A stretch of 64,000 bases of DNA from Crotophaga sulcirostris (taxonomy: Eukaryota > Chordata > Aves > Cuculiformes > Crotophagidae). Of the stretch, positions 26,671 to 39,364 are shown piece after piece. The notes beneath the pieces are model-generated. The model was not told where the DNA came from. It was given only the letters and a program-made list of their open reading frames with translations, and did not search any database. Position numbers and translations under genes: made by a program. The DNA lies in the NCBI GenBank assembly GCA_013397455.1, contig VYZB01000118.1, forward strand, positions 1,257,669 through 1,321,668, in the 5' to 3' direction. Every line of letters begins with the position of its first letter. Within the stretch, counting starts at the first letter, position 1.

Positions 26671-28416
26671 TTTGCTTCTTTTAGGCTTAGGCCATTAAGA
26701 ACAAAGGGAAAGGATGAAAATGTCCTTTGCTATGGATTCATATCTGAGCATGCTTGGAGTATTTTATCAGCCAACAAAACAGTAGAATAGAATTTGAAAA
26801 GTGGATTTAGCAAAGTGATACTAACATCTCATAAAATCAACCCATTAGCTTTCAAATACTAGCACACCTTAATAAACCTCCTCTCTTTCTCACTTTCCCT
26901 TACTTCCTTTCTTTTTTTCCACCTATCTCAGTGAAGCACAGATGTGTTGAAATTTCCCAAATACAGTCCAGTGATAAGATTCCAGGGCTGATTTCTGGTT
27001 CACACAGTATTGGGAGCATCTTTTGGCAGCAAATATTGTCACACATAGGTTTCAGTGCATTTCTTTCTCTTTTCCTTCTTTACTCTTCCCCATGTCTTTT
27101 CTTCCCCTCCCTTAGGCATGCCTTTCAACACAACAACAAATGAAGTAATTCTGCCTTGCTTGAAGCACAAACAAGTCTTGGAATTACAGATGAAGATGAG
27201 GTCAGATGAGCAAAGTCTTAAGATTTTTGTTTTGCTTTCTCAAATTTCAAATAATATGATTACAAGGGTAAAGTTTTCACAACAAACAAACTACTTTGCT
27301 ATGCTTCATCTTCCAAACACTAACCCAAAAGGAGAAATCAGAAGCAGAAAGAGACCCCAGCTACAGTAAAACATTGGCACAGTTGGGTTTAAATTACTGC
27401 CTTAAGCAATCCCAGAGCACCTGGGGTCTCAGGTTGATGAAATGTAGCGCTTTACAAATGTGGAGTCAATCGAAAGATTCAACAGAATGTAAACATGGGC
27501 CCAGGTCATATCAAAATAAAATACAGACAAAAAGAACTTGCAATAAAACTTTGATAAGAAATGCAATATTTTACTCCTTAAATTATTCTATCATTAATAT
27601 CAACTGCTACAAAACTTTGTAAAAGTTCCCTTCTAGTGCTGTAGAGCGCCCCAGGCCCTAAATATAACAAATCCAGGCAAATCTGGTTATTGTCACATCT
27701 CTGAAATAATCCACAGTTGTCTGAATTACTGGGGTTGAGGGGAATGCTATGTCCATGGCTCAAATTATTGGCTTCTCTCATGTTTAAAATTGTCTCAATG
27801 GTTTTGCAGCTCAAGTTTCATTGTAACTTGCCTCTGCAGACCAGTATCTAAACTAGGGCATGAAACAAGCTGAGTGTGAGAATCCATCTGTCACAGCGTG
27901 CATAGGTCACAAAGATTGTAAAGGAAATAGACAGAAAATGTTTTTAGTAGTGATAGTTTGTGTGATGAAATTTAAACCACCTGATCTACCACTCCCTAGC
28001 AGCTCTTCTGCTTAGCACATCATGATGCACTAGCTCTGATAAAACTTGATACTGAAGACACTAAAGAGATGAGGAGCAGATGGCATTTTAAAAGATAAAA
28101 ATCTGACTCTGATATTGACCAGAATAGGTTCTCAAGTTATATTTCTCTGATGTTTGGAGTACTGATTCTAGTAGCTTCCCAGTATTATTTTATATCCTAT
28201 CTTATCTTTCTGTTATATACAGTGTGATCTCCTAATGAATTTTCAAAGATAATTCTTACCAGATGATGAAAGAAACACAGCTAAAATACACTTAAATTTC
28301 ATTTGCATTTTCATTTCATTTGCAACAGAGAGGGTATTCATGAGAAGTAGCAGTTGTTCTTCTCTAGCCACTGGAGAAACAGAACACTGACTTCCAATTC
28401 AAACATATTTATTATT

Positions 28417-28449
28417 AATTTAAAAAAAAATCTTTTTTTTTTTTAAATT
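28417..28449. repeat. AT-only inverted repeat, 14-bp arms and 5-nt loop
   Basis: AATTT plus nine A at 28417-28430 pairs with nine T plus AAATT at 28436-28449. Composition alone could produce this. Confidence 0.85.
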
Positions 28450-29067
28450 TTGTCAAGTATATTCAACCAACTGCATCAGAATGTTCTGAACTTTATATCA
28501 ACAGCCAGAATCTTGATGTACATCTAGACTTTTCCATACCACCCAGATAGATACTACAAAACTGCCCAAAAACTTTCTTAAGCAGTTATGTTGGAGATTC
28601 CCACCTGTTGGAACAGTCCTCATCATTCTCTAGTGAAGATGCAGCCACCATGGACAATTCTGTATGTTAGGCAATATATCAACTCTGGACTATCTCAGGG
28701 CTGACAGGGATGGAAAGACGGAAGATACAGTGCACGGCACAGCATGGTAGCAGAGTTCAGCACTCATGGACAGATGAGGCTGCATTTCAACACTTTAGAT
28801 CATTTAGAAAAGATTTTTTTTTTAAATTGTACAGAATGTCAAAATAGTTGCTAAGAAAGATTCTTAGTAGTTTGAATGTTTCCACAAAGGGATTTGAATA
28901 AAATGAACTAGTGATTCCCTATAGGCCCAACTGAGCCTCCATATCTGTTCTGAGACCTTGATTTAACTCTGTATCCTATATTTCTTAAGAAGTGGAATTC
29001 AACAAGCTTTTGAGGTAGTACAGGTTGAAAAATCACACCTGAGCTGTCACTAGTTATTTTAGATTAC

Positions 29068-29200
29068 CTGTAGCTATAGCAGACGGGAGAAGTTTCGCAC
29101 TCCTTTTCCTCAAACAAGGAATCTGGGCACTCACGACCACCATTGGCGGGAAGCTGGATGATGACTCGGTGACGGGACTGCTTCTTTATTGTGACACCCC
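29068..29200 (-). CDS. THSD7A: THSD7A exon, TSP1 repeat middle and end
   Basis: This 133-nt exon starts in phase 1 and ends in phase 2. The acceptor is ...ctttgcag and the donor ACAG|gtaatc. It encodes GVTIKKQSRHRVIIQLPAN, then GGRECPDSLFEEKEC and ETSPVCYSY. The KKQSRHRV segment is the basic strand of a TSP1 fold, and the following cysteines close it. The C-terminal YSY leads into RWKTHKW of the next exon. Compared with the human protein as I remember it, the first few residues after the junction and the stretch between the last two cysteines are the most diverged, while QSRHRVIIQLPANGGR is unchanged. Confidence 0.95.
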
Positions 29201-30103
29201 CTGCAAAGAGTAGAAGAGTTTGTTTCTTCTGCTACTACATAGGGATGACAGCAATTAGGGGAAAAATAAGATTTAATATAACAGGTATTTGAGTGGATTG
29301 CTATAATATTGACACGCTGCTATGTCCACAAGCAGAAAATGAAGACTAATAGATAAGCCACTTTAATTTCAGCTAATGGCCAGGAAGCAGAACTAAACAG
29401 AAAAAAACAGTGGCAATACTGAACAAATGAATACATAGCTGAAGTGAACACACAGTTCAAGTGAACAAAAAATAAACCAGCTCAGTATGCTGCTACACTT
29501 CACAGCTTCAAAGAGTAAATTTGCCCTAATCATTTGCATGCAAAACCAAAAATGGAAATTAATGGAAAGAAATTATTATATTTCACTATTTTTCCATTCA
29601 ATAAATGACTCAATCAGAAAATCTACTTACTTTCTGCTTATCTCCACAGGCAGGAATATAAAAAAATTAATTTACTGTCTTGGTTCTCCAGGTTGGGCTT
29701 TAATACTGTTCCCTATACCATTGTCTCCCACCTGGGTCTAGCATTATCCTATCTAGATATACAAAAAATGTTCCAAAAGAGTATGCTTTATTAAATGTGA
29801 AGTTTTATTTCCCACTCTGGAAATAATTCACAGTTTACAGTTTTTAATTATTACAGTCATTCATTATTAATAATAAACAATAAATAGTTAATGTAGGAAA
29901 TTTTTACTCCAGTCATCTTCAGATATCAGTCCTTCAGGCAGAAAATTAAGAGGCAACACACAAATTTATATTAATTCTGTAGCAATACCTAATACACAAA
30001 TATTGTTAGGTAAAAACCTTGGAATTTTTGTCTTTTTTTTTTTTCTTTTTTTCACAGAGAGCTGTAGCACAGACATTTGGCTGACTGGGTTGATATCAGC
30101 TTC

Positions 30104-30123
30104 GGGGCGGGGGGGCAGGGGGG
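30104..30123 (+). promoter_or_regulatory. G-quadruplex-capable G-run in GC-rich intronic patch
   Basis: Runs of four, seven and six G separated by one and two bases satisfy the usual four-tract G3 rule if the seven-G run is split. On the THSD7A pre-mRNA (minus strand) it is a C-run, so folding would occur in the non-template DNA strand of the opposite sense. The surrounding patch to about 30350 has several CpGs and a TAATTA homeodomain core near 30187. Regulatory function is inference only. Confidence 0.3.
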
Positions 30124-30659
30124 TTATTACAGCAGCTGCAGCTTGTCTGAACACAAAAGCACGCTGGACTACAGCCAAGCAATTGTAATTAGGAGCAAAC
30201 GGTAGGAGAATCCCGGCGGTGGCTCTCCACCACCTGGCTGCTTTTCAACACAGAGGAAACCCTCCACTCCTGAGTCAATCAGCTCTAGGAGATGCCAGGA
30301 GCTGGCACAAGGGGCAAGACAAACGCGTCGCCCAGCAAAGCTGCTGACCAGCTTGTTGACACAAATGGGTAAAACCCATGAAATAAAAAATTGTTTGTGT
30401 AGTATAAAATCATTTCGACTCACATAATAGACAAAAGGCCTGTACTGTTTCACAAAGACATTGCTTTTTGGCAACATACATGCTAGTTTGTAATCAGTAT
30501 TTGTGAAGATATGGTCATTGCATCAAGACCTTTCTTAAAACTTATAGAACAGAAGAGGATGGCATTTTTGTCCAAGATGACAACAAAAATATTTTAGAAA
30601 GAACCCTTAACATCCCTGTAAAATAACACAGTATTTAATAATGAATAACTATTTTATAG

Positions 30660-30702
30660 AGTCAGACTCAATGGTCTTACTTCACTGTTCTTTTTCAAAG
30701 GT
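30660..30702 (+). repeat. Faint CR1-like tail
   Basis: AGTCAGACTCAATGGTCTTA followed by a CTTTTTCAA block weakly resembles the CR1 3' tail. It may be chance. Confidence 0.2.
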
Positions 30703-31617
30703 TATAAATTCAATCTTCCTAATGCCTTTTTGATTTGTTAGAATACAATAAGCACTAACAGGAATTACTGCAAAAATGACTTTATGCTTGTGTCCTTTAT
30801 AAAGCATAAAGAATTGGCCATGACATTCAAAGCGCGTATATTTGATGTAACCATATCTTACATTCTGATAATATGGTAGCTATGAGTAATCACCACATCC
30901 CACACAGGGATTAACACCCTATGGAACTCAGAGTATTACAGAGTCTGTATTACAGCCTTTGTCTGTAATAATACATATAATAAAAACAGCTCCTGTTAAG
31001 CTTAAAAGAGAAAAAGAGATAAGGCAGAAAAATGTGGGCAATATTAAGCCAGTTACCACTCTAATTTTACGTATGATTTCAATGTAATAAAAATTCAAGG
31101 GAGACCTGCACTCTTTTTAAGAGTTTTGCCAAGTGTACTAAAGTGGTATTGCAATGTATGTGTAAGTCAGACCATTAATTGCAACTTAAATTCTGTTGAT
31201 TTTTATAAACTTTCCATTAATTTTCCTTGGAGTAGAAGAAACAAGACAAAATTTTATACAAATACATACGTATCTACCTATCTCCTGGTATGTAGAGCCT
31301 CAGGTTTTCTGATAAGCATGCAGCATATGTATTTATTATGTGTCTACTCTGTGACTTGTTATCACTTTATCAGTGAGAGATGCAAATGGGAGTTAGTAAC
31401 ATAAAAGTAGGCAAAATGGTGAAAAAGACCCCAAACAGATGCTTATAGAATATTTATAGAAATAGTTATTCTATTCAGTAAAAACACTACATCCTCCTTG
31501 CAGCTGCTTTACCAGCTATTACAGCCCCCTGTTAGAAAGGGATATAAGTATTCTGCCCAAAGTGACTCTTTTTTTTTTCTTACAACCTATCTACTAGCAC
31601 ATAATGGACAAAATTAC

Positions 31618-31733
31618 CTTCTTGACATGAAGAAGGACACAATGTCCAGTCACTGAATGGAGTCACAATACAGTCCTTCCTACAGGGAAGCAGACAAGGC
31701 CTCACTGTTTCTGGTCGGAGGCTCTCAGGGCAT
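31618..31733 (-). CDS. THSD7A: THSD7A exon, TSP1 repeat
   Basis: This 116-nt exon starts in phase 2 and ends in phase 1. The acceptor has a strong polypyrimidine tract (...tttttttttag) and the donor is GAAG|gtaatt. It starts with CPESLRPETVRPCLLPC, closing the preceding TSP1 fold, then RKDCIVTPFSDWTLCPSSC, opening the next one. Here the WSxW ladder is degenerate, with F-S-D-W-T in place of W-S-x-W-S. The cysteine order is retained. Together with the exon at 34807-35041 it forms a 351-nt unit that is phase 1 at both outer ends. Confidence 0.95.
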
Positions 31734-34700
31734 CTAAAAAAAAATGTGAAAAAGAAGCATTATCAAATAAACAATCATTCTGCAGTGAAGTAGTGAATCA
31801 CGACGAATAGCTAATAGTGCATAAGGGGAGTGTTAGTTGACTAGAATTCACCACGACTAAGCTCAGAAATTAAAACTCTTACAACTTAAATGTAGCTGAT
31901 GGAAGCAAGTCAAAACCATTGTACATCTGGCAATTTAACTACAAAAAATCGTGATACCTCACTCATCATTCCAGACTCTGACTTTTGAGCATTATTTTCA
32001 TGCTTCCAAATGATTATGAAGAAAAGTCACCTAGTTTCGCTTAGCAAAATACATTTTAGCTCTTAACAAAATTGCTGGAAACAAACTCTGGAAGGAGGCT
32101 AAATAACATTGTTAACCTAGAAAAAAATAAGTATAAGCTGGTTATGATAATGACAGAAATCAGAAAAATGTTTGAAACTGCCATATCAATGAGGACATGA
32201 AAGACTGTCAGAAAGGACAGAAAACTTTGCTTGTTTTAGGAAGAGGCTTGATAAGCATATAAAAGGGATTATTGGGCTGCCACATATGGGACTCTGACTC
32301 AGGTCACTTTCCCCCATTCTTTGTTCCCTTTTTTTTCCATTAACAACAGAAAACTCTCTATGCTGCACTACTTGTTCTCAGAACAATGCAATAAATCTTG
32401 CACGAGTACTGCAAATCTTCAAAATAATTTCAAAATCACAATTGTCCTAAAAGTGCACAGAATGTGGAATGTCAGGAAATTACATAAAGTGGTAAGAAAA
32501 ACAACACTTTTGTATTTTAGAGCTCTTGGTTCATTGCAGAAAAATGTTGCTATGACTCGCTTTTCCTTTTGTGGCTGTTGGGCATCTTGGCCCAGAGAGA
32601 TGAGAGGTAAGTTTTATATTTTGATTGGATCAGCTGGGGAAGCCTGGCTTGATAAGACATCTTTCTTGCCAGGCCGAAGGGCGCACAGGCAAGTCTAATG
32701 ATGAACTACTGAGAAAATGCGTTCTCCATTGTTAGTGAAGAACTATGCCTAAGTCAGTGTGGGGGAGAGGCAGGGGGAAAGGAGAAGAAAATCTAAGTTG
32801 CAGCTTTACAGTAATGTGTTCTTTAGCAATAAAACTTGCTAGTTCATGATTTCCATTGGTTGTCTCCACATTTTCCTGTCAATTCACATAAAATTCTCAG
32901 AGTACACTCCATTACTGTGAACCAGTACAAATTTCTTGGTGCCCTTTTATAAAGACATCTCCACCCTTTCTTTTTTTTCCCTTAAAATACTGATGTGAAA
33001 GACCATGAAATATTACAGCTACAGCAACATGAATCTTTATCATCTGTCCATAAATACTCTACATTTTTTAACTCAAATTGTTCCTTGTTTCTATTTGATT
33101 CATAAATTCAGATTAGGCATGCATGGTCAGGTACACTTTAAAAAAACATCTGCCACCAACCCTATACACTGACTACATTTTCTCGAAGGTTAAAATTCAA
33201 AATGTTTCTGAAAAGTATTGAACATTGGCTTACTAATGGCTTTGTCCTTAAACCACAATAGAAACTACAAGCATGCAAAAAAGTCTGAATTATACACATT
33301 CACTATTGCATTGAGAACTTCATCTTTCAAGAGCACTGAACATTACAATTCCTCTTCAGATCCTTGGGCAAGGCAATTAGTTCAATTAGAACACCATTTC
33401 TATCTTTTATACTGTTTGTATTTAGGATATGTGGCTTAAAGCAAAGTATTGATTTTTTTGCAGTCCTTACTCAAGGTCAAATTAAACAGAAGAGATACAA
33501 GCTGAAGTCTGTAACTTGTGAGGTAGATAAGGCCAATAATATTGATTGTATCATACCACAGTAATCCTTTTTATTAAGGGGAGTTTAAAATAAGGTTCCT
33601 ATTTACATTTTCATGTTAAATGTCTGGTTCTTTAAAAACGATTCAGTGATTTTAATGTGACAATTTGAAGGGTCAACTGAGACTTTTTTTCTCATTTCAC
33701 AGGATTCATTTGCAACACAATCAAAGAACATTCCCAAATATTTAAGGTCACATCAAAAGCAGAGACATTAACAGCAGATTTAGAAAGGGAGACAAATCAG
33801 TACAGGTTGTTTGGTTTGGGTTTTTTTAAAGGTAAAATAAATACCAAATAAAAGATATAATGGTATTGTGACTGAACAGAACAGCAACTTAATGCAGATA
33901 CACAACAATTGAGATTATTGAATATGCTGGCATTATTTCCCATATTTAAAGCAAATTAGGAATAATCTTACATCTGATTAAAACAATGAATAGCAGTCAT
34001 CGTGCAAATATTTAGTATGAGAATAGTTGCCTCATCAACTTTCTAAATGACCTCTTTAGGTCATTTAGACCAAATATAATCTTTCAACCTCTGAATCTGT
34101 TCTGAGTAGGACATATTTACAGACAGCCAAGCTATATGAAGATATTATCACACACATTTTACTAGTGGCTAATCTGTATTTAACCCTGGTCATATATTAA
34201 ACTGCAGAAGTAAATTGTTGGGCCAAAAGGATCTCTTAGAAAAACACGCATTTGGGGAAAAAAATCTCAGAGAAGTCCTCAAAATAGTGTTCAAACTATT
34301 ATATCGAATTAACATCCTGTCAGAGCTGTACTATACTTGACCTCCTCAGTTTACTTCTGAGAAGATGCACTTACATGAGTTGTACTGTATTGAGATCCAG
34401 AGCAGTATTTTTGCATGGAACTGCACTAATCCATGTAATGCATTGCTTGCTTGGAGGTATCACAAGGCTCTTGGAAATGATGCTGCACTGCACACAGCAC
34501 ACATGCCTCAATACTTTTACCTTGAAGCAATCTGATGATGGCAAGGAGCCAACTGGATTCAGCAGTCAGTCAGCTGGTAAGCAAAATCACCACTGTAAAT
34601 ATCGCCCATAAAAATCAATAGCGAGAAAGGTATTTTATAGTACTTCTGTGGCTTCAGTTTTGTATTTTTAAGAGATGAACTGTCCCCTCACGAGAACACG

Positions 34701-34806
34701 AAGATGGGGATCTTTGTCTTTGCATGCAGTCATTGCTGCCACAAATATAGAGCAGAAAAAAACAAAGACAACTACAGCATGAAGATATTTTTTTTTAAAT
34801 CTTTAC
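31734..34806 (-). other. THSD7A: THSD7A intron, about 3.1 kb
   Basis: This is AT-rich intronic DNA between two phase-matched exons. I see no clear interspersed repeat or extra exon. Open frames here are short and unlike known proteins. Confidence 0.85.
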
Positions 34807-35041
34807 TTTTTTGGGCCCACTTGTCCCACGTTGACTCGCACACAGATGACTTTTCTTGTCTGCATCCCCACGGAACAGGTGGCCTCCCCATTCCAGCTGG
34901 CAGAGGAGTTAAAAGCAGAGACAGATGTATCCTCTATGCACTGTCCCCATGGGCCGGTCTGCCAATGGTACACAGTGCAAGAGTGTTCGTTACAGCTGCG
35001 TGTTTCCTGTAGAGCACTACTGTTTGGGCACTGTACTCCTC
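34807..35041 (-). CDS. THSD7A: THSD7A exon, TSP1 repeats with two N-glycosylation sequons
   Basis: This 235-nt exon starts in phase 1 and ends in phase 2, with acceptor ...ttgttccag and donor AA|gtaaag. It encodes GVQCPNSSALQETRSC, the end of one TSP1 fold, then CTVYHWQTGPWGQC and, after an insert, CSVGMQTRKVICVRVN and VGQVGPKK, most of the next fold. Two N-x-S/T sequons are visible: N-S-S in CPNSSAL and N-S-S in FNSSAS. Use of these sites in this extracellular protein is plausible but inferred. This is one of the most conserved blocks relative to human THSD7A and anchors the gene assignment. Its phase-2 end is matched by the next exon at 31618-31733. Confidence 0.96.
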
Positions 35042-37198
35042 CTGGAACAATAGAACAGGGCAAAAGTTCATGTAGTGGAAAAAAATTGTTTTTTAAAGTG
35101 TTTTATTAAAAAAAACCACAAAACTTTGAGTTATTAGTTATATATTATTACTTTGATTACATGAAAGAAATGTTAGTTCTTTTCCCTCCTTTTTATGTGC
35201 TTAGTATGGACTTCGACAAACTTCTGTCAGCAGACTACACAGAACCAAATGTACATCGAAAGTAAATGTAAATGTGTATAATAAGGATGCCAAAATAATC
35301 ATAACTTCTATAATACACGAATGCGCTTGAAGTAATCTACAGCCTTTTTATTTTCAAATTCCCTAAGAGATTACAAGAGATCACATAAGGAGGTATGAAG
35401 GTAATAAGCAGAAGAAACAGTAAAGTATTCCAGTCATTTAAGTGTAGAGACCACACAGATCAATTACAAAGACTTTTGAAGTTCTTGTCCTAGCTCACTG
35501 TGCATAGTTATCCATTTTACGTATTTATCAAAGAGGATGGCACAGCCGGTAATTTCAGGTCCAGATGGAGATTAAAAAGGCTGTTGCAGGTAAAGATTAA
35601 AATGCATTCATGTATCAATAATTGTGAAAAAAGCTTAATGTTGTGTCCTGTTCAGTTTCTTATATTCAAGCCCTTCAAGGCTAATCTGGCCTCCCAATCC
35701 TCCACAAGTAAAGAGGTCTTCCCTACCAGACTTGATCCTAGGCTACTAGACGTATAGCTCTGTGAACAGACAGCATGTCTTCTAGGTCTCTGGTGTCACT
35801 AGAAATACAGAATCTAGATTTAAGAATTAATTTAAACATTCATGATCTATACAGGAACAACAGGATTCCTATCTCCAGATGACAGAAAGCCAGAGGATAT
35901 CTAAGTAACATTTTAGTCTTTCCTAAAGACAAGAACAGTAAGAAAGAAAACTGAAAGAAGAGCTTTTTATTAGTTGCTGCTTCACTTTTCACTCAAATGA
36001 AAAATGTATGCTCACATGAAGCACATATCAGCAAGCATATTAGCCCTTCTGTGCCACTGCTGAACTTCAGTTTGACTTCCAGCCCTACAGACTGCAAGAT
36101 GGAAGGAGTTTTAAGCACCCATTATTGAGTGAAATTAAACAAACAACTAAAGGTAATCAAAGAAATAATGGATACTTAAAAGTACTCCAACACAAGCAAG
36201 TCAAGTGCCACAAGTGGTGAAAATACAATATTTTGTATATACAACATACAATACTTTATAATACAAGTTGCTTTTTTGGAAAGTCCAGATCTGCAGTAAA
36301 TGGGAGGGAAAGGACATTCTATTGAAACCACAAGACAAAATCCAAATCCTCAAATTGTTTCCATAGAGACATTTTTAACTTCTGACTGTAGGCTAAAAAT
36401 ATTGATGCAACCAAGCAACAGTAAACATCATATTAACTGAGATGTCATGCAAAAGATGAGCTAATCTTAAATTTTGCAAAAGAGAATTAGAAAAAATCTA
36501 AAACTGTGTGAACATAATTAAACAACAACCAAAAGGGAATTGGTTCTTGTTCAGAACAGATGCAACTCAAGTCTACCATATTTGCTATAAAAATATGTCA
36601 ATATGGAAAATCCCAATGACAAAACATGTCATATATGTTTTCCTAAAAAAAAGCACATAAAAATCAAATGGTAAAATGAAATAATAGTTATGTAATATGT
36701 TTCAAAAAGTTATTCAAGCAGCTTCCCTCAGAAAATAAAAAAATCTTCCAGCTAAGAGCAGCAGATAAGAATATAAGCAAGGAAATTAAGAAAGTGAGTG
36801 TATTTTGAAAAACAAACAAACAAAAAATCAAATATAATAAAGTCACAAATTATTCTGCATGGGAAGGAAGATGGATCCACATGACGAGTCTAGACATGTT
36901 CCCCCAGTAAAAAAGGTTAAAAAAACTCGAATTTAGAAGAGAGAAGGAAGGTTACTAAATTAATTGTTAGCTCAAGAAGAAATATAAGGGAAATATTTTC
37001 ACAAATTCATGAATTAAGAGTGGTGTGTGGGAAGAAATGCTTCCCCAGGAATGAATGACATAACCACCAGTTCCTAAGACTTTTGAGAATAAACTGACAA
37101 CTTAGATTTAGTTTTGACAGCTATGCAAGAATGTATATTCAGGAAAAAACAAGAGTGACATTGACTTGTAAATGAGAAATATTGGGGCATGAATGTCT

Positions 37199-37815
37199 NN
37201 NNNNNNNNNNNNNNNNNNNNNNNNNNNNNNNNNNNNNNNNNNNNNNNNNNNNNNNNNNNNNNNNNNNNNNNNNNNNNNNNNNNNNNNNNNNNNNNNNNNN
37301 NNNNNNNNNNNNNNNNNNNNNNNNNNNNNNNNNNNNNNNNNNNNNNNNNNNNNNNNNNNNNNNNNNNNNNNNNNNNNNNNNNNNNNNNNNNNNNNNNNNN
37401 NNNNNNNNNNNNNNNNNNNNNNNNNNNNNNNNNNNNNNNNNNNNNNNNNNNNNNNNNNNNNNNNNNNNNNNNNNNNNNNNNNNNNNNNNNNNNNNNNNNN
37501 NNNNNNNNNNNNNNNNNNNNNNNNNNNNNNNNNNNNNNNNNNNNNNNNNNNNNNNNNNNNNNNNNNNNNNNNNNNNNNNNNNNNNNNNNNNNNNNNNNNN
37601 NNNNNNNNNNNNNNNNNNNNNNNNNNNNNNNNNNNNNNNNNNNNNNNNNNNNNNNNNNNNNNNNNNNNNNNNNNNNNNNNNNNNNNNNNNNNNNNNNNNN
37701 NNNNNNNNNNNNNNNNNNNNNNNNNNNNNNNNNNNNNNNNNNNNNNNNNNNNNNNNNNNNNNNNNNNNNNNNNNNNNNNNNNNNNNNNNNNNNNNNNNNN
37801 NNNNNNNNNNNNNNN
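37199..37815. other. Assembly gap (617 N)
   Basis: Unknown bases inside the intron between the exons at 34807-35041 and 44182-44373. Flanking exons remain phase-matched and protein-continuous. Confidence 0.99.
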
Positions 37816-38474
37816 CAAAGCACAGCTAGATTTACAGAGGTACTTGCATATTATTCATAAAATAGTAGAGATGACAGGTTAGTTTCCTTGAACACTTTAA
37901 TAGAATTGTCATACGCTTAGATTGCTTTTCTGCCTGATTTGGAGCTGGTAATGGGTAAGACATTTCACTTTAGGACATTCTAAGCTCAGATTTTATAAGT
38001 CTTTTTCCTGACACTGTCTGGATAACTTCCAAATCTCAAAATGCATAACATTTTTTAAAGTATTTAAAGCATTTTAATTAATCATTTTGATGTCATTTTA
38101 CAAACGCATGTAATTTATTCAGATGCATTTCAAAACAGGTGGAATAATCTTAAACTCTGGGAAAAGAGAGGCAACCAAAGTGCCTCTTGTAATCTAAAGA
38201 GTAAGGTGTTACTCATTTCTTCTTTACCATAGGAAACGAGATAGGGACTTCTTGATGCAGCCGCATTTCCCAAAGACAGACATGTTCAGTACATGCAGAC
38301 CACAAAAATAAGAACAAAGACTGCCCTGTTGGTGCAGATCTCCTGTTCCAGTTCTGCAGACATCCATGCTTCCTCACCAAGTGGATAACAATTATATAAA
38401 CCAAACAGACCTTTCCTATAACACACAACAGAGCAGGAGTCAGGGTGCACACACGAGAGATGAGAAGTCTGTCC

Positions 38475-38545
38475 TCAAGCCCTTTCTCAGACAGGATTTG
38501 AACCCCAGACCTCACACCGCAGTCAGCAATCTGAACGGAGAGGCT
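38475..38545 (-). repeat. tRNA-derived SINE head or tRNA pseudogene
   Basis: Read on the minus strand, the segment has GGGGTTCAAATCC, a good RNA polymerase III B-box/T-arm match. Upstream are GTTCAGATTGC (similar to the D-arm GTTAGAGC region) and a weak anticodon-arm-like stretch (ATTG, seven-base loop, CGGT). The A box is poor and the acceptor stem does not pair clearly. It is therefore a relic rather than a working tRNA gene. Confidence 0.35.
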
Positions 38546-39089
38546 CCCAAGAAAAAGAGGAAGGAAAGTAACATACCCTTCCCTGGTTCTCCTTCACAAG
38601 TAGGTGCCAGGCCACTTCGTAAGTCTAGCCTGAAATGCAGGTTCCCCAGTTCTAAAACTAAGTGGGTTTTATTTGTTTCAGCTGAAATCAGTTAAAGCTA
38701 ATGAAAATCCCCATCTTCTCCAAAACTGGTTGTATGGCGAATAAGTGATTTGCGGGGAAAACAATTGCTCAATTCTTTGTTTTTAGATTTAATTACCAAT
38801 CACTGCTGTTTCAAGTCAGGAAAATACAAAAATTAAAAACAAACCAAACAAATGTAAGAAGAGTAAACACATTAAAAAGCCCTAAGAATAAGTACTGTTT
38901 TGCAACTATGAAGTCAAAGAGCACAGGGATTTTACCCAGGATAAAATTTTAAAGCATATCAACCATAATTTGCCTAGAGTTGAGAAGAAACTCCTTTGAT
39001 CCAGCTATTCCTTACACGTTCAGTAAATCAATCTTGCAGATATGTGAGAAGTATGAGCTATTGGTTCCTGTTAAACAGAATATCTGATG

Positions 39090-39200
39090 AGATGGACAAC
39101 TGATATTCTACACTATCTCACTCAGTGATGTTTAATAGCCTGACATATGAGATCACACTAAATAGTCCTTCTGGCATTATGCTTTGTTAATCTATGAACA
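39090..39200 (+). repeat. Old CR1-like 3' end
   Basis: The segment TGAGATCACACTAAATAGTC followed by CTTCTGGCATTATGC and TTAATCTATGAA resembles the tail of older CR1 subfamilies, which end in an AGATCAC...GTCCCTTCTGGCCTT...ATCTATGAA order. No ORF2 sequence can be read upstream. Confidence 0.45.
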
Positions 39201-39360
39201 TACAGTAGCCATAATAAGACACTGTGAAGCATATGTATCCTTGCCCTAAGAGAATATATCAAACAAAATTGGCCTTCACTCTCATTTTATTAAATCAAGT
39301 TTTTAAATCAGATTATTTTCTTTGTGTTTGACTTGTGGGGTTTTGGGGTGGGTTTTTTTT

Positions 39361-39364
39361 NNNN
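39361..39364. other. Assembly gap (4 N) in G/T-rich DNA
   Basis: Four N sit between GGGGTTTTGGGGTGGG-T8 and a second G/T-rich stretch, suggesting sequencing or assembly trouble. Confidence 0.99.

Larger units (their letters stand above)
25784..29067 (-). other. THSD7A: THSD7A intron, about 3.3 kb
   Basis: This intron contains a minus-strand CR1 copy at 25962-26670 and a self-complementary AT hairpin at 28417-28449. Nothing else is recognisable. Confidence 0.85.
29201..31617 (-). other. THSD7A: THSD7A intron, about 2.4 kb
   Basis: This intron carries a T-run (30033-30053), then a GC- and CpG-richer patch at about 30060-30350 that stands out from its surroundings (described separately). A faint CR1-like 3' end may lie at about 30660-30702. 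The rest is plain AT-rich DNA. Confidence 0.85.

Noticed and set aside
30035..30057. Strong plus-strand splice-acceptor-like motif (long T-run then CAG)
   Set aside because: There is no supporting exon downstream with a clean frame and donor, and it is antisense to the gene. It is better explained as a T-run.
37074..37882. Open frames of more than 200 codons
   Set aside because: They consist almost wholly of N from the assembly gap.
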